This document shows, in pieces, positions 7,772 through 15,742 of a DNA stretch of 43,805 nucleotides. Made by a program: the position numbers and the translations under genes. The notes under the pieces were generated by a model. The model saw only the letters and a list, made by a program, of their open reading frames with translations. It did not search any database and was not told the DNA's origin. This DNA comes from Clostridium sp. (lineage in GTDB: Bacteria > Bacillota > Clostridia > Clostridiales > Clostridiaceae): positions 1-43,805 of the forward strand of contig JARIDB010000070.1 in assembly GCA_029257045.1 (NCBI GenBank), read 5' to 3'. How positions within the stretch are numbered: position 1 is the first letter of the stretch; every line of letters begins with the position of its first letter.

Positions 7772-8935
7772 TTGAAGAAAATTAATAATAAGTTTAATAA
7801 TAAATTTAAAGAAAATTTAATACTAGGATCACTTTTAATAATAATTTATTTATTTCTTTTAAACTCAAGGTATTTTTTAAAAGGTTTTGATAATATCCTA
7901 AACATGTTAAATCCTTTTATCATAGGATTTGCAATTGCCTTTGTACTTAATTTACCAATGAATTTTTTTGAAAATAAGGTTTTTAGTTTTTTTAATAATA
8001 AAAATTTTTCAAAATATACGGTTTTAAAAAGGCCTCTTTCTATTTTGTCAACATTTATATTTGTCATTGGATTAATTATAGCTTTGCTTTTATTTATAAT
8101 CCCTCAACTTGTTTCTAGCATTTCTAATTTACTAGAAACAGTACCTGGTCACCTTAAAACCTTTGAAAAATCAATAAATGAATATCTTTTAACAAATCAA
8201 ATGTCTACAGAAGTATTAAATAAGGTTTATTCTAGTTTAATGAGTACTTGGAAAGAAATTTTACAAATTGGTGGTCAGCTTCTAACTAATTCTTTATCTG
8301 GAATTTTAAATACCACATTAAATATAACAAGTGGCGTTATAAACTTTATTCTATCACTAGTTTTTTCCATCTACATGCTTGCAAGTAAGGAAACTTTAAT
8401 TAGGCACATGAAAAAGTTTATATATGCTTTTTTAAAGAAACCAATAGCCGATAAAGTTCTTAGAATATCAAGGTTAACCAATTTAACATTTTCTAAATTT
8501 ATAACTGGCCAATGTATAGAAGCCATAATTCTTGGAGCCTTATGTTTTATTGGTATGAATATTTTTTCCTTCCCTTATCCACTTTTAGTCAGCGTTTTAG
8601 TAGGAGTAACAGCCCTTATACCAGTTTTTGGTGCTTTTATAGGAACTATACCATCTGTTTTTTTAATCCTTTTAATAAGCCCTATAAAAGCAATTTGGTT
8701 TATCGTGTTTATATTATGCCTACAACAATTTGAAGGTAATATAATCTATCCTAAGGTAGTTGGTAACTCAGTTGGTCTTTCAGCTATTTGGGTTATCCTT
8801 GCTATGTTAGTCGGAGGAAGTACCCTTGGCTTACTTGGAATGATAATAGGAATTCCAGTCTTTAGTGTTATATATCAATTAGTAAAAGAAAAAACCAACA
8901 AAAAATTATTAAACAAGAATATAACCATAAAATAA
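7772..8935 (+). CDS. AI-2E family (PerM/YtvI-type) transporter
   Basis: About 387 residues from a TTG start preceded by AAAGGATG at good spacing; an ATG in frame at 7733 would add 13 residues but has no good ribosome binding site. The protein has paired transmembrane segments near the N-terminus, a loop-rich middle, and the C-terminal helices with the conserved block FGAFIGTIP and IGIPVFSVIYQL. Family members export small molecules, act as Na+/H+ antiporters or have no known substrate; AI-2 export itself is shown for only a few. It is followed by an intrinsic terminator at 8962-9003. Confidence 0.88.
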   Translation: MKKINNKFNNKFKENLILGSLLIIIYLFLLNSRYFLKGFDNILNMLNPFIIGFAIAFVLNLPMNFFENKVFSFFNNKNFSKYTVLKRPLSILSTFIFVIGLIIALLLFIIPQLVSSISNLLETVPGHLKTFEKSINEYLLTNQMSTEVLNKVYSSLMSTWKEILQIGGQLLTNSLSGILNTTLNITSGVINFILSLVFSIYMLASKETLIRHMKKFIYAFLKKPIADKVLRISRLTNLTFSKFITGQCIEAIILGALCFIGMNIFSFPYPLLVSVLVGVTALIPVFGAFIGTIPSVFLILLISPIKAIWFIVFILCLQQFEGNIIYPKVVGNSVGLSAIWVILAMLVGGSTLGLLGMIIGIPVFSVIYQLVKEKTNKKLLNKNITIK

Positions 8936-8961
8936 AACTTCAAACTTTAAAATCAGGGTAT

Positions 8962-9003
8962 AAAAATAGTGTGGAAATCCATTAAATATTCCACACTATT
9001 TTT
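8962..9003 (+). terminator. Intrinsic terminator after the AI-2E permease gene
   Basis: AAAAATAGTGTGGAA pairs with TTCCACACTATTTTT (15 bp) and has a T-tract on the + strand; A-rich flank lets it work in both directions. Confidence 0.85.
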
Positions 9004-9044
9004 ATATTAACAACTCTTAACCAAAACTCTTGGCCTAGTAGTTA

Positions 9045-9091
9045 TTCCGAACCTAGAAATTATTTGCACAACTATTAACTAACGTAGCATA
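9045..9091. repeat. Degenerate copy of the right arm of the 331-548 element
   Basis: TTCCGAACCTAGAAATTATTTGC (in two parts, 9045-9067) matches 478-500 at 19 of 23 positions. The following ACAACTATT and CGTAGCAT are also found in order at 523-531 and 554-561, with internal deletions. This suggests that the two loci hold descendants of one repeat element. No gene is seen in 9004-9119. Confidence 0.4.
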
Positions 9092-9119
9092 GCTCTTTAT
9101 TTTCTCAAATTTTATATTC

Positions 9120-10025
9120 TCATTTTAAATTAATTTCACTAATTATTTGATCACATAATCTATGTGTTTCTAGTGCATCATCTATATTAACTTTACTATC
9201 TCTTCCAAATTTAATTGATTCTATAAATTCATCTATTATAGGTTCAAATCCTCTTCTATATAAAATAGAATCCCAATCTTTAAACTTAACTTCTTCTCTT
9301 TTATTATTATTTAAATAAGTTGAGTTGATAAGGTCTTTTACTATAATTTTATTTCCAGGGGAAATATACTCTAATACTTCTTCATTTCCTCCACTATCCC
9401 TATTCATCATTACAACTCCTGTTGTGTGCTCATTTCCTAAGGTTACCACTAAGTTATAAATTAAATTATCTTGTTTTAAGGCTTTAATATTATATATTTC
9501 AACCTTATCTCCTATTAGAAATCTTGCAGTATCTAAAATATGAATAAAATCATCAAGTACTATAACTTCAGATTTTTTCGGACTATACATTCTATTCTTT
9601 TCAACTTTTATTGTAGTTGGTTTTTCCTGTTTTTTTATAGCTGAGTACATAGGTGCAAATCTTCTATTAAATCCAACCATCAGTATTACACCTTTTTCTT
9701 TTGCAAGTTCTACCATCCTTTTACTTTCTTTATATGAGTAGCTTATAGGTTTATCCACATATACATTTATATTATTTTCTAATAACTTTTCTATAATTTC
9801 CACATGACTTTCTGTTGATGTATGAACAAAAGCACCATCTATATTCATTTTTATTAATTCCTCAACAGTATTTGCTGATTCCTTTATTCTATACTTACTT
9901 TTAATATTTTCTAACTTCTCTTCATTCCTAGTACAAAATATTAATTCAATATCTTCTTTTGATGTTATATAAGGTAAATAAGCCTTCTCACATATATTAC
10001 CTAATCCTATTATTCCTATTTTCAT
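9120..10025 (-). CDS. Gfo/Idh/MocA family oxidoreductase
   Basis: 301 residues from ATG at 10025, chosen because GGAGGG lies 10 nt upstream; an in-frame ATG at 10067 would overlap the preceding gene and lacks such a site. The N-terminal Rossmann motif GIIGLGNIC binds NAD(P), followed by VDKPISYSYKES with the conserved EKP-type lysine and a C-terminal Gfo-type sheet domain. These enzymes oxidise or reduce sugars, inositols or related compounds; the substrate is unknown here. It starts 4 nt after the stop of the GGDEF/HD-GYP gene, so the two are probably co-transcribed although no functional link is apparent. Confidence 0.85.
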   Translation of the reverse strand: MKIGIIGLGNICEKAYLPYITSKEDIELIFCTRNEEKLENIKSKYRIKESANTVEELIKMNIDGAFVHTSTESHVEIIEKLLENNINVYVDKPISYSYKESKRMVELAKEKGVILMVGFNRRFAPMYSAIKKQEKPTTIKVEKNRMYSPKKSEVIVLDDFIHILDTARFLIGDKVEIYNIKALKQDNLIYNLVVTLGNEHTTGVVMMNRDSGGNEEVLEYISPGNKIIVKDLINSTYLNNNKREEVKFKDWDSILYRRGFEPIIDEFIESIKFGRDSKVNIDDALETHRLCDQIISEINLK

Positions 10026-10029
10026 CGTC

Positions 10030-11742
10030 TCATATCCCTCCATTTTGTAAAAACTTATCAAATTCATTGTTACTTTCTATTATAATTTCACTAAATTTAT
10101 CTACTATAAAGGGGTCAAATTGTGTTCCGCTACATCTTTTAAGTTCTATTACTGCTTCCTCATAGGTTTTTCTTTTATTATAAGGTCTATTAGAAGTCAT
10201 AGCATCAAAACTGTCTACAACACATAAGATCCTAGCTAAATATGGAATTTCTTCTCCTTTTAATTTAAAAGGATATCCTTTACCATCATATCTTTCATGA
10301 TGACTTAATACAATTGGGATAGTATCCTGTAAGGATTTTACTGATTTAATCATTTCTGCTCCATCCACTGAATGTTGCTTTAAAAGTTCCCATTCTTCAT
10401 TAGTTAAAGGCATCTTTTTTATTAGTATTTCTTTAGGTACATTTACCTTCCCAATATCATGAATATATGATGCATAAACTAAAGTATCTCTATCTCTTTT
10501 ATTTAAATTTAATTTGCATGCTATAAGCTTACTATATAATACAACTCTTTCTGAATGTCCATATGTATATCTATCCTTAGCATTAATAACACTTATTAAT
10601 GCTTTTATAGAAGTTACTAATTCATTATCTGCTTCGTCCATCTCTTTTTCCAATTCCTCTAATACGGATATATAGCTTTCTACTCTATTTTTATTAAAAA
10701 ACTTAGCTCTATATAAAGCATCATCAGAGCTTTTTATTAACTCTAGTTCATTTTTTGCCTTATCTGGATAAATAGAAACTCCAATAGAGACCGTAATTCT
10801 ACCATTCGGTTGATTTTCTTCTCCATAAAATTCTTCTTTTTCTATAGCCTTTCTTAAAGTATCTGCAATTTTTACAGCTTCTTCTTCAACTGTATTTGGC
10901 ATTATTACAGCAAATTCTTCGCCTCCATATCTGGCTGCTATATCTTTTTCTCTTACCACTTCTTTTACTATTACTCCTATTCTCTTAAGAACTTTATCTC
11001 CTTCTTGATGTCCATATAGATCATTATAATGTTTAAAATAATCTATATCAAAAAAAATCATAGAAACAGGTTCATTTGTTTTCCCTGCTAATATAATTTT
11101 ATCCTTTAATTCTTCTTGAAAATACCTATGGTTATATAATCCTGTTAATCCATCATTATTTACTAAATCTTCTAAAACCTTTATATGTTCTCCTTCTATT
11201 TTTACATAAAACCCTAAAGTCCAAGATGTTAAAATGAAAATTCCTGAAAGTATTAAATCACTTTGAAAGTAATCAGTTAGTAAACTTCCTGGAGCAGTAA
11301 ATTTATCAACTATTAATATTAATACCGAACTTATACAGGCTATTGTAACCCCTGCTTTAAGACCTTCTTCAATTGTCACAGAAATTATTATAAATAAAAA
11401 TAAAACTTTATATTTACTTGCATATTCACCAGAATCCATAATTGCTATAAAAAATATAATAATAAAAGCTAAACTTTCTATACATTCCTTTAATTTAGTA
11501 TTTCCTTTTTCAAATTTATATTTTAACGAAAAAGCCCAAACAAAATATATTAATAGCAAAACTAATCCAGTAATAAAAAATAAAACTAAAGTAGTTTGAG
11601 CTTCAAATGCACTTTCATAATTCTTTTCTGAACCAAATATGTTTTGTAAGAATACAATACTAGTTAACATTAAAGAAGATAACTTTACTATTGAAACCAT
11701 ATCATTTATTTGTTTTGTTCTAATATTCTTAATTTTTCTCAT
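10030..11742 (-). CDS. GGDEF and HD-GYP domain cyclic-di-GMP enzyme, membrane-bound
   Basis: 570 residues from ATG at 11742, which has GTGGTGATT upstream; an ATG 18 nt earlier has no binding site. About six transmembrane segments fill residues 15-180. The GGDEF domain is intact (GGEEF at 273-277) and has an inhibitory site RxxD (264-267) five residues before it. The HD-GYP domain has HD at 428-429 with HDIGK and the motif HHExxDGKGYP at 481-491. Both diguanylate cyclase and phosphodiesterase activities are therefore possible. It follows agrD on the same strand after a strong hairpin, and the oxidoreductase gene starts 4 nt later. Confidence 0.93.
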   Translation of the reverse strand: MRKIKNIRTKQINDMVSIVKLSSLMLTSIVFLQNIFGSEKNYESAFEAQTTLVLFFITGLVLLLIYFVWAFSLKYKFEKGNTKLKECIESLAFIIIFFIAIMDSGEYASKYKVLFLFIIISVTIEEGLKAGVTIACISSVLILIVDKFTAPGSLLTDYFQSDLILSGIFILTSWTLGFYVKIEGEHIKVLEDLVNNDGLTGLYNHRYFQEELKDKIILAGKTNEPVSMIFFDIDYFKHYNDLYGHQEGDKVLKRIGVIVKEVVREKDIAARYGGEEFAVIMPNTVEEEAVKIADTLRKAIEKEEFYGEENQPNGRITVSIGVSIYPDKAKNELELIKSSDDALYRAKFFNKNRVESYISVLEELEKEMDEADNELVTSIKALISVINAKDRYTYGHSERVVLYSKLIACKLNLNKRDRDTLVYASYIHDIGKVNVPKEILIKKMPLTNEEWELLKQHSVDGAEMIKSVKSLQDTIPIVLSHHERYDGKGYPFKLKGEEIPYLARILCVVDSFDAMTSNRPYNKRKTYEEAVIELKRCSGTQFDPFIVDKFSEIIIESNNEFDKFLQNGGI

Positions 11743-11761
11743 TATAATCACCACTTTCATA

Positions 11762-11797
11762 TTTAAATAAAGACCGGTTTCCCGATCTTTATTTAAA
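11762..11797 (-). terminator. Hairpin with GAAA loop between agrD and the GGDEF/HD-GYP gene
   Basis: On the - strand a 16-bp stem, with one G-T pair, is closed by a GAAA tetraloop and starts 3 nt after the agrD stop. The following T-tract is weak, so it may be a leaky terminator or an mRNA-stabilising stem that sets the level of downstream transcription. Confidence 0.6.
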
Positions 11798-11799
11798 TT

Positions 11800-11934
11800 C
11801 TACTCATCTCTTAAAGATTTTGGTTCCTCTGGTTGGTATGCAAGCCAAAAGCATGCTGATGTTGCCATTGTAGAAGCAATAACTGTAGCAAATGCTGCCA
11901 CCGCCATTAATACTTTACTGTTTGATTTTTTCAT
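11800..11934 (-). CDS. agrD: AgrD-type cyclic lactone autoinducer precursor
   Basis: 44 residues: an N-terminal amphipathic, mildly hydrophobic helix (MKKSNSKVLMAVAAF), a core with TSACFWLAY around Cys28, and an acidic tail QPEEPKSLRDE. This is the three-part layout of AgrD. AgrB should cut the tail and form a thiolactone between Cys28 and the residue at the new C-terminus. By analogy with the five-residue ring reported for C. perfringens, the ring would be C-F-W-L-A. The start codon directly follows the agrB stop (TAA-ATG), and AAAGGGGTGA lies upstream. The exact cleavage sites are inference. Confidence 0.92.
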   Translation of the reverse strand: MKKSNSKVLMAVAAFATVIASTMATSACFWLAYQPEEPKSLRDE

Positions 11935-12606
11935 TTAATTCACCCCTTTATTACCTAAAACTTTTATAAAAAAAGAATCCATTCCATTAAGTACTATATG
12001 ACCTAATTTTGTAAGGGTAAAGCTTTGCCACAAAACTCCAAAGGAAATACATAAACTGTATATTAGTAATTTTGTAGACTGAAGTTTAATACTTAATAAA
12101 ATATTTATAATAACTAGTATCATATAAATACCTAAGGTAATTAATGATCCCTTTTTTAACCTTCTAATCTTCTTTTCTGATTTTATTGGTTTATTTGGAC
12201 TATCTACTGGTGCCAATTTATAAATTAAGTATGATGCCACTACAAATACTAAAAAGCTAATTAACATTGTATTCTTTATGTTAATACTGCTATTTTCTAA
12301 AGCTATTGCTGGTATTATAGAAACTATAACTCCAATAATTGTGCAACTTAGCTCTTTGCTCGCGTGGGCTCCACCAGAGTATTTTCTTAAAATAGCTGCT
12401 GTAAGTGATATTAGTAAAGACTCTATAACCACTCCAAATATAGCTCCAAATAATATAACAAACACTATAGATAATGTCATATGAATAAAGGCATAAAGCC
12501 CATATGAAATTACTTCATATTTGTCTTCATCCAAGTTAAGATTTATTTTTAAATTACATGCTATTTTTTCTGATACTTCTTTTATATTATACATCTTTAA
12601 TTTCAT
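11935..12606 (-). CDS. agrB: AgrB accessory gene regulator, autoinducer-processing peptidase
   Basis: 223 residues. Integral membrane cysteine endopeptidase that processes AgrD. The catalytic pair His81 and Cys88 is visible in KYSGGAHASKELSC, with the usual spacing of seven. Five to six transmembrane segments follow. The start is uncertain: ATG at 12606 or the in-frame ATG 12 nt later, both with weak AAAG-type sites within the end of the upstream gene, which overlaps by 20 nt. It is directly followed by agrD, and no agrC or agrA is present downstream. Confidence 0.94.
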   Translation of the reverse strand: MKLKMYNIKEVSEKIACNLKINLNLDEDKYEVISYGLYAFIHMTLSIVFVILFGAIFGVVIESLLISLTAAILRKYSGGAHASKELSCTIIGVIVSIIPAIALENSSINIKNTMLISFLVFVVASYLIYKLAPVDSPNKPIKSEKKIRRLKKGSLITLGIYMILVIINILLSIKLQSTKLLIYSLCISFGVLWQSFTLTKLGHIVLNGMDSFFIKVLGNKGVN

Positions 12607-13054
12607 CTTTCTTTTTATAATTATTATAAAATAAAATACATACTATTAAAGTTATTATCAATGATGGTAACCCTAAAAGGGTCTTAATTTCAGGTTTATT
12701 AAAAAGTTTATTTAAATTTATATTAGGAATAATGCTAATAACTAGCATATTAATTCCTTCTGATAAAAATTGGATAATAAAAGTTATTATTGTTCCTTTA
12801 ATTACATTTATTTGATCAATTCCATTATAAAATATTGATAAGAATATAATAAATAAAATTGAAAGTATTGTATGCACACCATAATCTATTGGTAAGAATC
12901 TAATACAATAAATTACAACTGCTGTTATTAATGATCCTTTTATATATTTCTTTTTATCGATTTTAATTTTCGAAAAAACATATATACCTAAAATATATAA
13001 AAACCCTTCTGGTATTGCTCTTAAAAAAAATTCTATTGGTTTTAAATCTAACAT
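12587..13054 (-). CDS. Small polytopic membrane protein of the agr locus, resembling a sensor domain without a kinase
   Basis: 155 residues with about five hydrophobic segments and a short basic-acidic tail KKKDEIKDV. The beginning MLDLKPIEFFLRAIPEG and the even spacing of helices recall the membrane input domain of AgrC-like histidine kinases, but the protein ends where the dimerisation and ATPase domains would begin. It has a strong AGGAGG site, and a hairpin sits immediately upstream of that site. It overlaps agrB by 20 nt, so it is certainly in the agr operon. Function is unknown; receptor, immunity or accessory roles are conjecture. C. perfringens, as I recall, also has two unknown genes before agrB. 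Confidence 0.8.
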   Translation of the reverse strand: MLDLKPIEFFLRAIPEGFLYILGIYVFSKIKIDKKKYIKGSLITAVVIYCIRFLPIDYGVHTILSILFIIFLSIFYNGIDQINVIKGTIITFIIQFLSEGINMLVISIIPNINLNKLFNKPEIKTLLGLPSLIITLIVCILFYNNYKKKDEIKDV

Positions 13055-13067
13055 TTATTTACCTCCT

Positions 13068-13092
13068 AAATAATCTGATTTTCAGATTATTT
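13068..13092 (-). promoter_or_regulatory. Hairpin abutting the ribosome binding site of the agr membrane protein gene
   Basis: AAATAATCTGA and TCAGATTATTT form an 11-bp stem with a three-base loop. On the - strand its 3' side runs directly into the AGGAGG of the gene starting at 13054. It could limit ribosome access, mark an RNA processing site or partly terminate transcription. Confidence 0.5.
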
Positions 13093-13097
13093 ATTAA

Positions 13098-13640
13098 TTA
13101 TTTTTCTTTTGTATTAATTTCTTTTACTACACTATATATTATTATAAAAACATATCCCCTTATAAATATATCCCCTATACTAAGGACACTATAGCCTATA
13201 TCAAATATATCTGTTAAAAACTTTAAATTAGTTGAGCTATTGCCTAAGATATGTATATCGTTTACTTTATCAAAGCTATCTATTTTCCCATAACCTGTTA
13301 AGTACGATAGTGTAGGAAATACTGGCATAAATCCATTATTAGCTTTAATTGCTATATCGTTTAAAAACCCTCCAACCATTATAAATATTGAACCTATAAT
13401 TGCTTGTATATACTTATTATAAACAAATATTAAAGGTAAATATGAACATAAGTAAATTGTTTTAAGTATTCCAACATATTGAATCATAAAATAATTTTCC
13501 ATGAAAATATTAATTTGAAAAAATAAATATACAAGTTCTAATATTAATATAGGATATATTGCCCACGTTCTGAAAAGTCCCTTAATTTTATATCCTTTAA
13601 TTTTACAGATTATTAATGCTATTATAATAGTTTCTAACAT
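13098..13640 (-). CDS. DUF5317-like membrane protein, first gene of the agr operon
   Basis: 180 residues from ATG at 13640, supported by GAAGGGAACGTT upstream; an in-frame ATG 24 nt earlier has no such site. There are about five hydrophobic segments. A central stretch has NGFMPVFP, and the C-terminal part GNSSTNLKFLTDIFDIG leads into a last helix, which I recognise as DUF5317-like. No enzymatic motif is seen. It is separated by 43 nt and a hairpin from the next agr gene. A possible promoter for the whole operon lies about 65 bp upstream (13703-13731). Confidence 0.75.
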   Translation of the reverse strand: MLETIIIALIICKIKGYKIKGLFRTWAIYPILILELVYLFFQINIFMENYFMIQYVGILKTIYLCSYLPLIFVYNKYIQAIIGSIFIMVGGFLNDIAIKANNGFMPVFPTLSYLTGYGKIDSFDKVNDIHILGNSSTNLKFLTDIFDIGYSVLSIGDIFIRGYVFIIIYSVVKEINTKEK

Positions 13641-13702
13641 AACGTTCCCTTCAATATAATACATTTATATCTAAATAAATACTATTATTTACCTTATGAG
13701 TT

Positions 13703-13731
13703 ATTATACTATTAATTTATATTATTTTCCA
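13703..13731 (-). promoter_or_regulatory. Possible agr operon promoter
   Basis: On the - strand TGGAAA, a 17-bp spacer, then TATAAT (13703-13708). The -10 is perfect and the -35 matches at four of six positions. The rest of the 319-bp gap 13641-13959 shows only AT-rich sequence and the terminator at 13902-13922. Confidence 0.4.
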
Positions 13732-13901
13732 TAGTTTTTGTATATATTTTGAATAAATTAGACATTTTTCCCATATTTTATATTTTTAATTAATATTTTT
13801 CAATAATTCTTTTTCTTTTCTATGGTTTATACAAAGATTAAGATATTATGTAATTATATATTCAAAAGTTAAAACTTATACATTTTTCTATAAATTAAAA
13901 A

Positions 13902-13922
13902 AAGCCTAGATTATCTAAGCTT
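13902..13922 (-). terminator. Intrinsic terminator after the TagO-like gene
   Basis: On the - strand AAGCTTAGA and TCTAGGCTT form a 9-bp stem with one G-T pair, followed by a run of T. Confidence 0.75.
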
Positions 13923-13959
13923 TAAATGTCCTATTTATATTATATTTAATTAATAGTTG

Positions 13960-14913
13960 TTAATTTTTAATCAATAAAAGTATTATTGATATAATACTAA
14001 AAGCTAGACTTAATGAATTTATATAAATCACTACTTGCTTTGGTGTAAAGCCTTTAGCTTCTAACCTATAGTGAATTTGACTCCTGTCTGCTTGATATAC
14101 TGGTTTGCCTTCTTTAAATCTCTTTATTATAACAAATATATTATCAAATATTGGAACTGCTAATGCAAGTATTGGTATAACTATACTCATTAAAGTAGCC
14201 TGTTTAAAGGCACCATCTAAAGCTATTATACTTAATATAAATCCTAAAAAATTTGCTCCTGAATCTCCCATAAATATTTTAGCTGGATATTTATTATAAG
14301 TTAAAAATCCTAAAGTTACTCCAACTATTATTAGTGACATCATAATTGATTCTGGTTGCTTTAATATTATAGCAGCACCTAGAAATGTTATAGAAGATAT
14401 ACAAGATAATCCTCCAGCTAGTCCATCCATCCCATCAGACCAATTAATAACTGTTGTTACTCCAAATATCCATGTTATCGTTAATATTAATTGAAGTGCT
14501 GTAGATAACTGAATATACATTCCAGTAAATGGATTTGTGAACCCACTAAAAACTATCCCCGACTTATACACAACTAAAGCTGCTAGTAATTGGACTATAA
14601 GTCTTGGATATATAGGAAATTCTTTACCTTTAGTTTTAAAATAATCATCTATAAGACCTATGACTAATATTAATAAAGCTCCAATAAAAACAGAATATTT
14701 CTCTGCTTGACTTGAGTATTTATTAAAAATAAAATATATAATAAAAAACCCTATAAACATAGCTATACCGCCACTTAGTGGTATTTCCTTACTATGTTTT
14801 TTTCTTTTTGTTGGCTTATCTGTAAAACTTAATTTAAATGAATACTTAATCAATACTGGCGTCACAAAATATACAATTAAAAATCCCAGTATGGCAGGTA
14901 AAATATATTTCAT
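13960..14913 (-). CDS. tagO: Undecaprenyl-phosphate N-acetylglucosaminyl 1-phosphate transferase (TagO/WecA type)
   Basis: 317 residues, a polytopic membrane enzyme of the MraY/WecA family. It transfers a HexNAc-1-phosphate from a UDP-sugar to undecaprenyl phosphate, starting wall polysaccharide or teichoic acid synthesis. Conserved parts are IDDY (Asp89-Asp90), NWSDGMDGLAGG (157-168), IFMGDSGANFLG (213-224) and the histidine motif RSQIHYRLEAKG, whose sequence favours the TagO/WecA branch over MraY. It is a single-gene unit with its own terminator. The sugar used cannot be told from sequence. Confidence 0.9.
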   Translation of the reverse strand: MKYILPAILGFLIVYFVTPVLIKYSFKLSFTDKPTKRKKHSKEIPLSGGIAMFIGFFIIYFIFNKYSSQAEKYSVFIGALLILVIGLIDDYFKTKGKEFPIYPRLIVQLLAALVVYKSGIVFSGFTNPFTGMYIQLSTALQLILTITWIFGVTTVINWSDGMDGLAGGLSCISSITFLGAAIILKQPESIMMSLIIVGVTLGFLTYNKYPAKIFMGDSGANFLGFILSIIALDGAFKQATLMSIVIPILALAVPIFDNIFVIIKRFKEGKPVYQADRSQIHYRLEAKGFTPKQVVIYINSLSLAFSIISIILLLIKN

Positions 14914-15056
14914 AATATACTCCTAACTTTTCCCTGTTACAATATAGTAACTTAATTAACATAATCATTATACTATTTATAACCTTTATTATCAATTACA
15001 AAACTATTACATTTACTTTGTTAGGTATAACATCCTTCAGAGTTTAGTATATTAAA

Positions 15057-15084
15057 AAAACAGATTTGCTATACAAATCTGTTT
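15057..15084 (-). terminator. Intrinsic terminator at the end of the selenium cluster
   Basis: AAAACAGATTTG and CAAATCTGTTTT form a 12-bp stem with a T-run on both strands. It closes the selD-yqeC-yqeB-moeA-yedF block. Confidence 0.85.
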
Positions 15085-15107
15085 TTTAATTTAGCTAGAT
15101 GAATTAC

Positions 15108-15710
15108 TTAAAGTTTTATTGTGTTACCACTGTTATTCATTATCTCTACAATTTGATACATATTACCAATTTCTCCGACTAGTAATGCTTCTTTTAAATT
15201 ATAAAAATCAAGACAAGCTCCACAGCTAAATATATTAACACCTTTGTCTTTCATAGTCTTTATGCTATCTACAACATCAGATCCTTCACAAGTTAGTTTA
15301 ACTCCTCCATTAATAAAAAGTAAGTTTTCTGGCAATGAATCTGTTTCAGCTAATGTATTTATGTAAACCTTCATTAAGGCTTCTCCTAATTTATCATCAC
15401 CCTCACCTAATAAATTAGATGCTACTAATATAGTTAATGATTTGTTTTTACTATCTTCTATTTCTTCTATCTTTTCCTCTAGATTTATTTCTCCAATTGA
15501 TAGATTTATATTATAAATACCTTCTTTTTCTACAAAGGTATTTTTCAAATTTAATCCTTTTGCAAGTCTTAGTATATTATCCTTTGCAACTTCATTATCA
15601 ACTATTACTAAAGCTTCTTTTGAATCTTCTATATCAAAATACTTTTTTGTTTTTATAACTGGCATTGGGCATTGAAGTCCTTTGCAATCTATTGTTTTCA
15701 ATATTTCCAC
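15108..15710 (-). CDS. yedF: Sulfurtransferase-like selenium metabolism protein YedF
   Basis: 200 residues with two domains. The N-terminal TusA/SirA-like domain has the CPMP motif with Cys14. The C-terminal DsrE/F-like domain has SCGACLDFY with Cys163 and Cys166. This fusion is a known genomic partner of SelD and is thought to carry persulfide- or selenium-bound cargo. It is the last gene of the cluster, 32 nt after the MoeA-like gene, and its start has GGTGG upstream. It supports the view that the cluster delivers selenium to a molybdenum enzyme. Confidence 0.92.
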   Translation of the reverse strand: MEILKTIDCKGLQCPMPVIKTKKYFDIEDSKEALVIVDNEVAKDNILRLAKGLNLKNTFVEKEGIYNINLSIGEINLEEKIEEIEDSKNKSLTILVASNLLGEGDDKLGEALMKVYINTLAETDSLPENLLFINGGVKLTCEGSDVVDSIKTMKDKGVNIFSCGACLDFYNLKEALLVGEIGNMYQIVEIMNNSGNTIKL

Positions 15711-15742
15711 CTCTTATCTATTTCTTTCACTTAATTAAAAAT

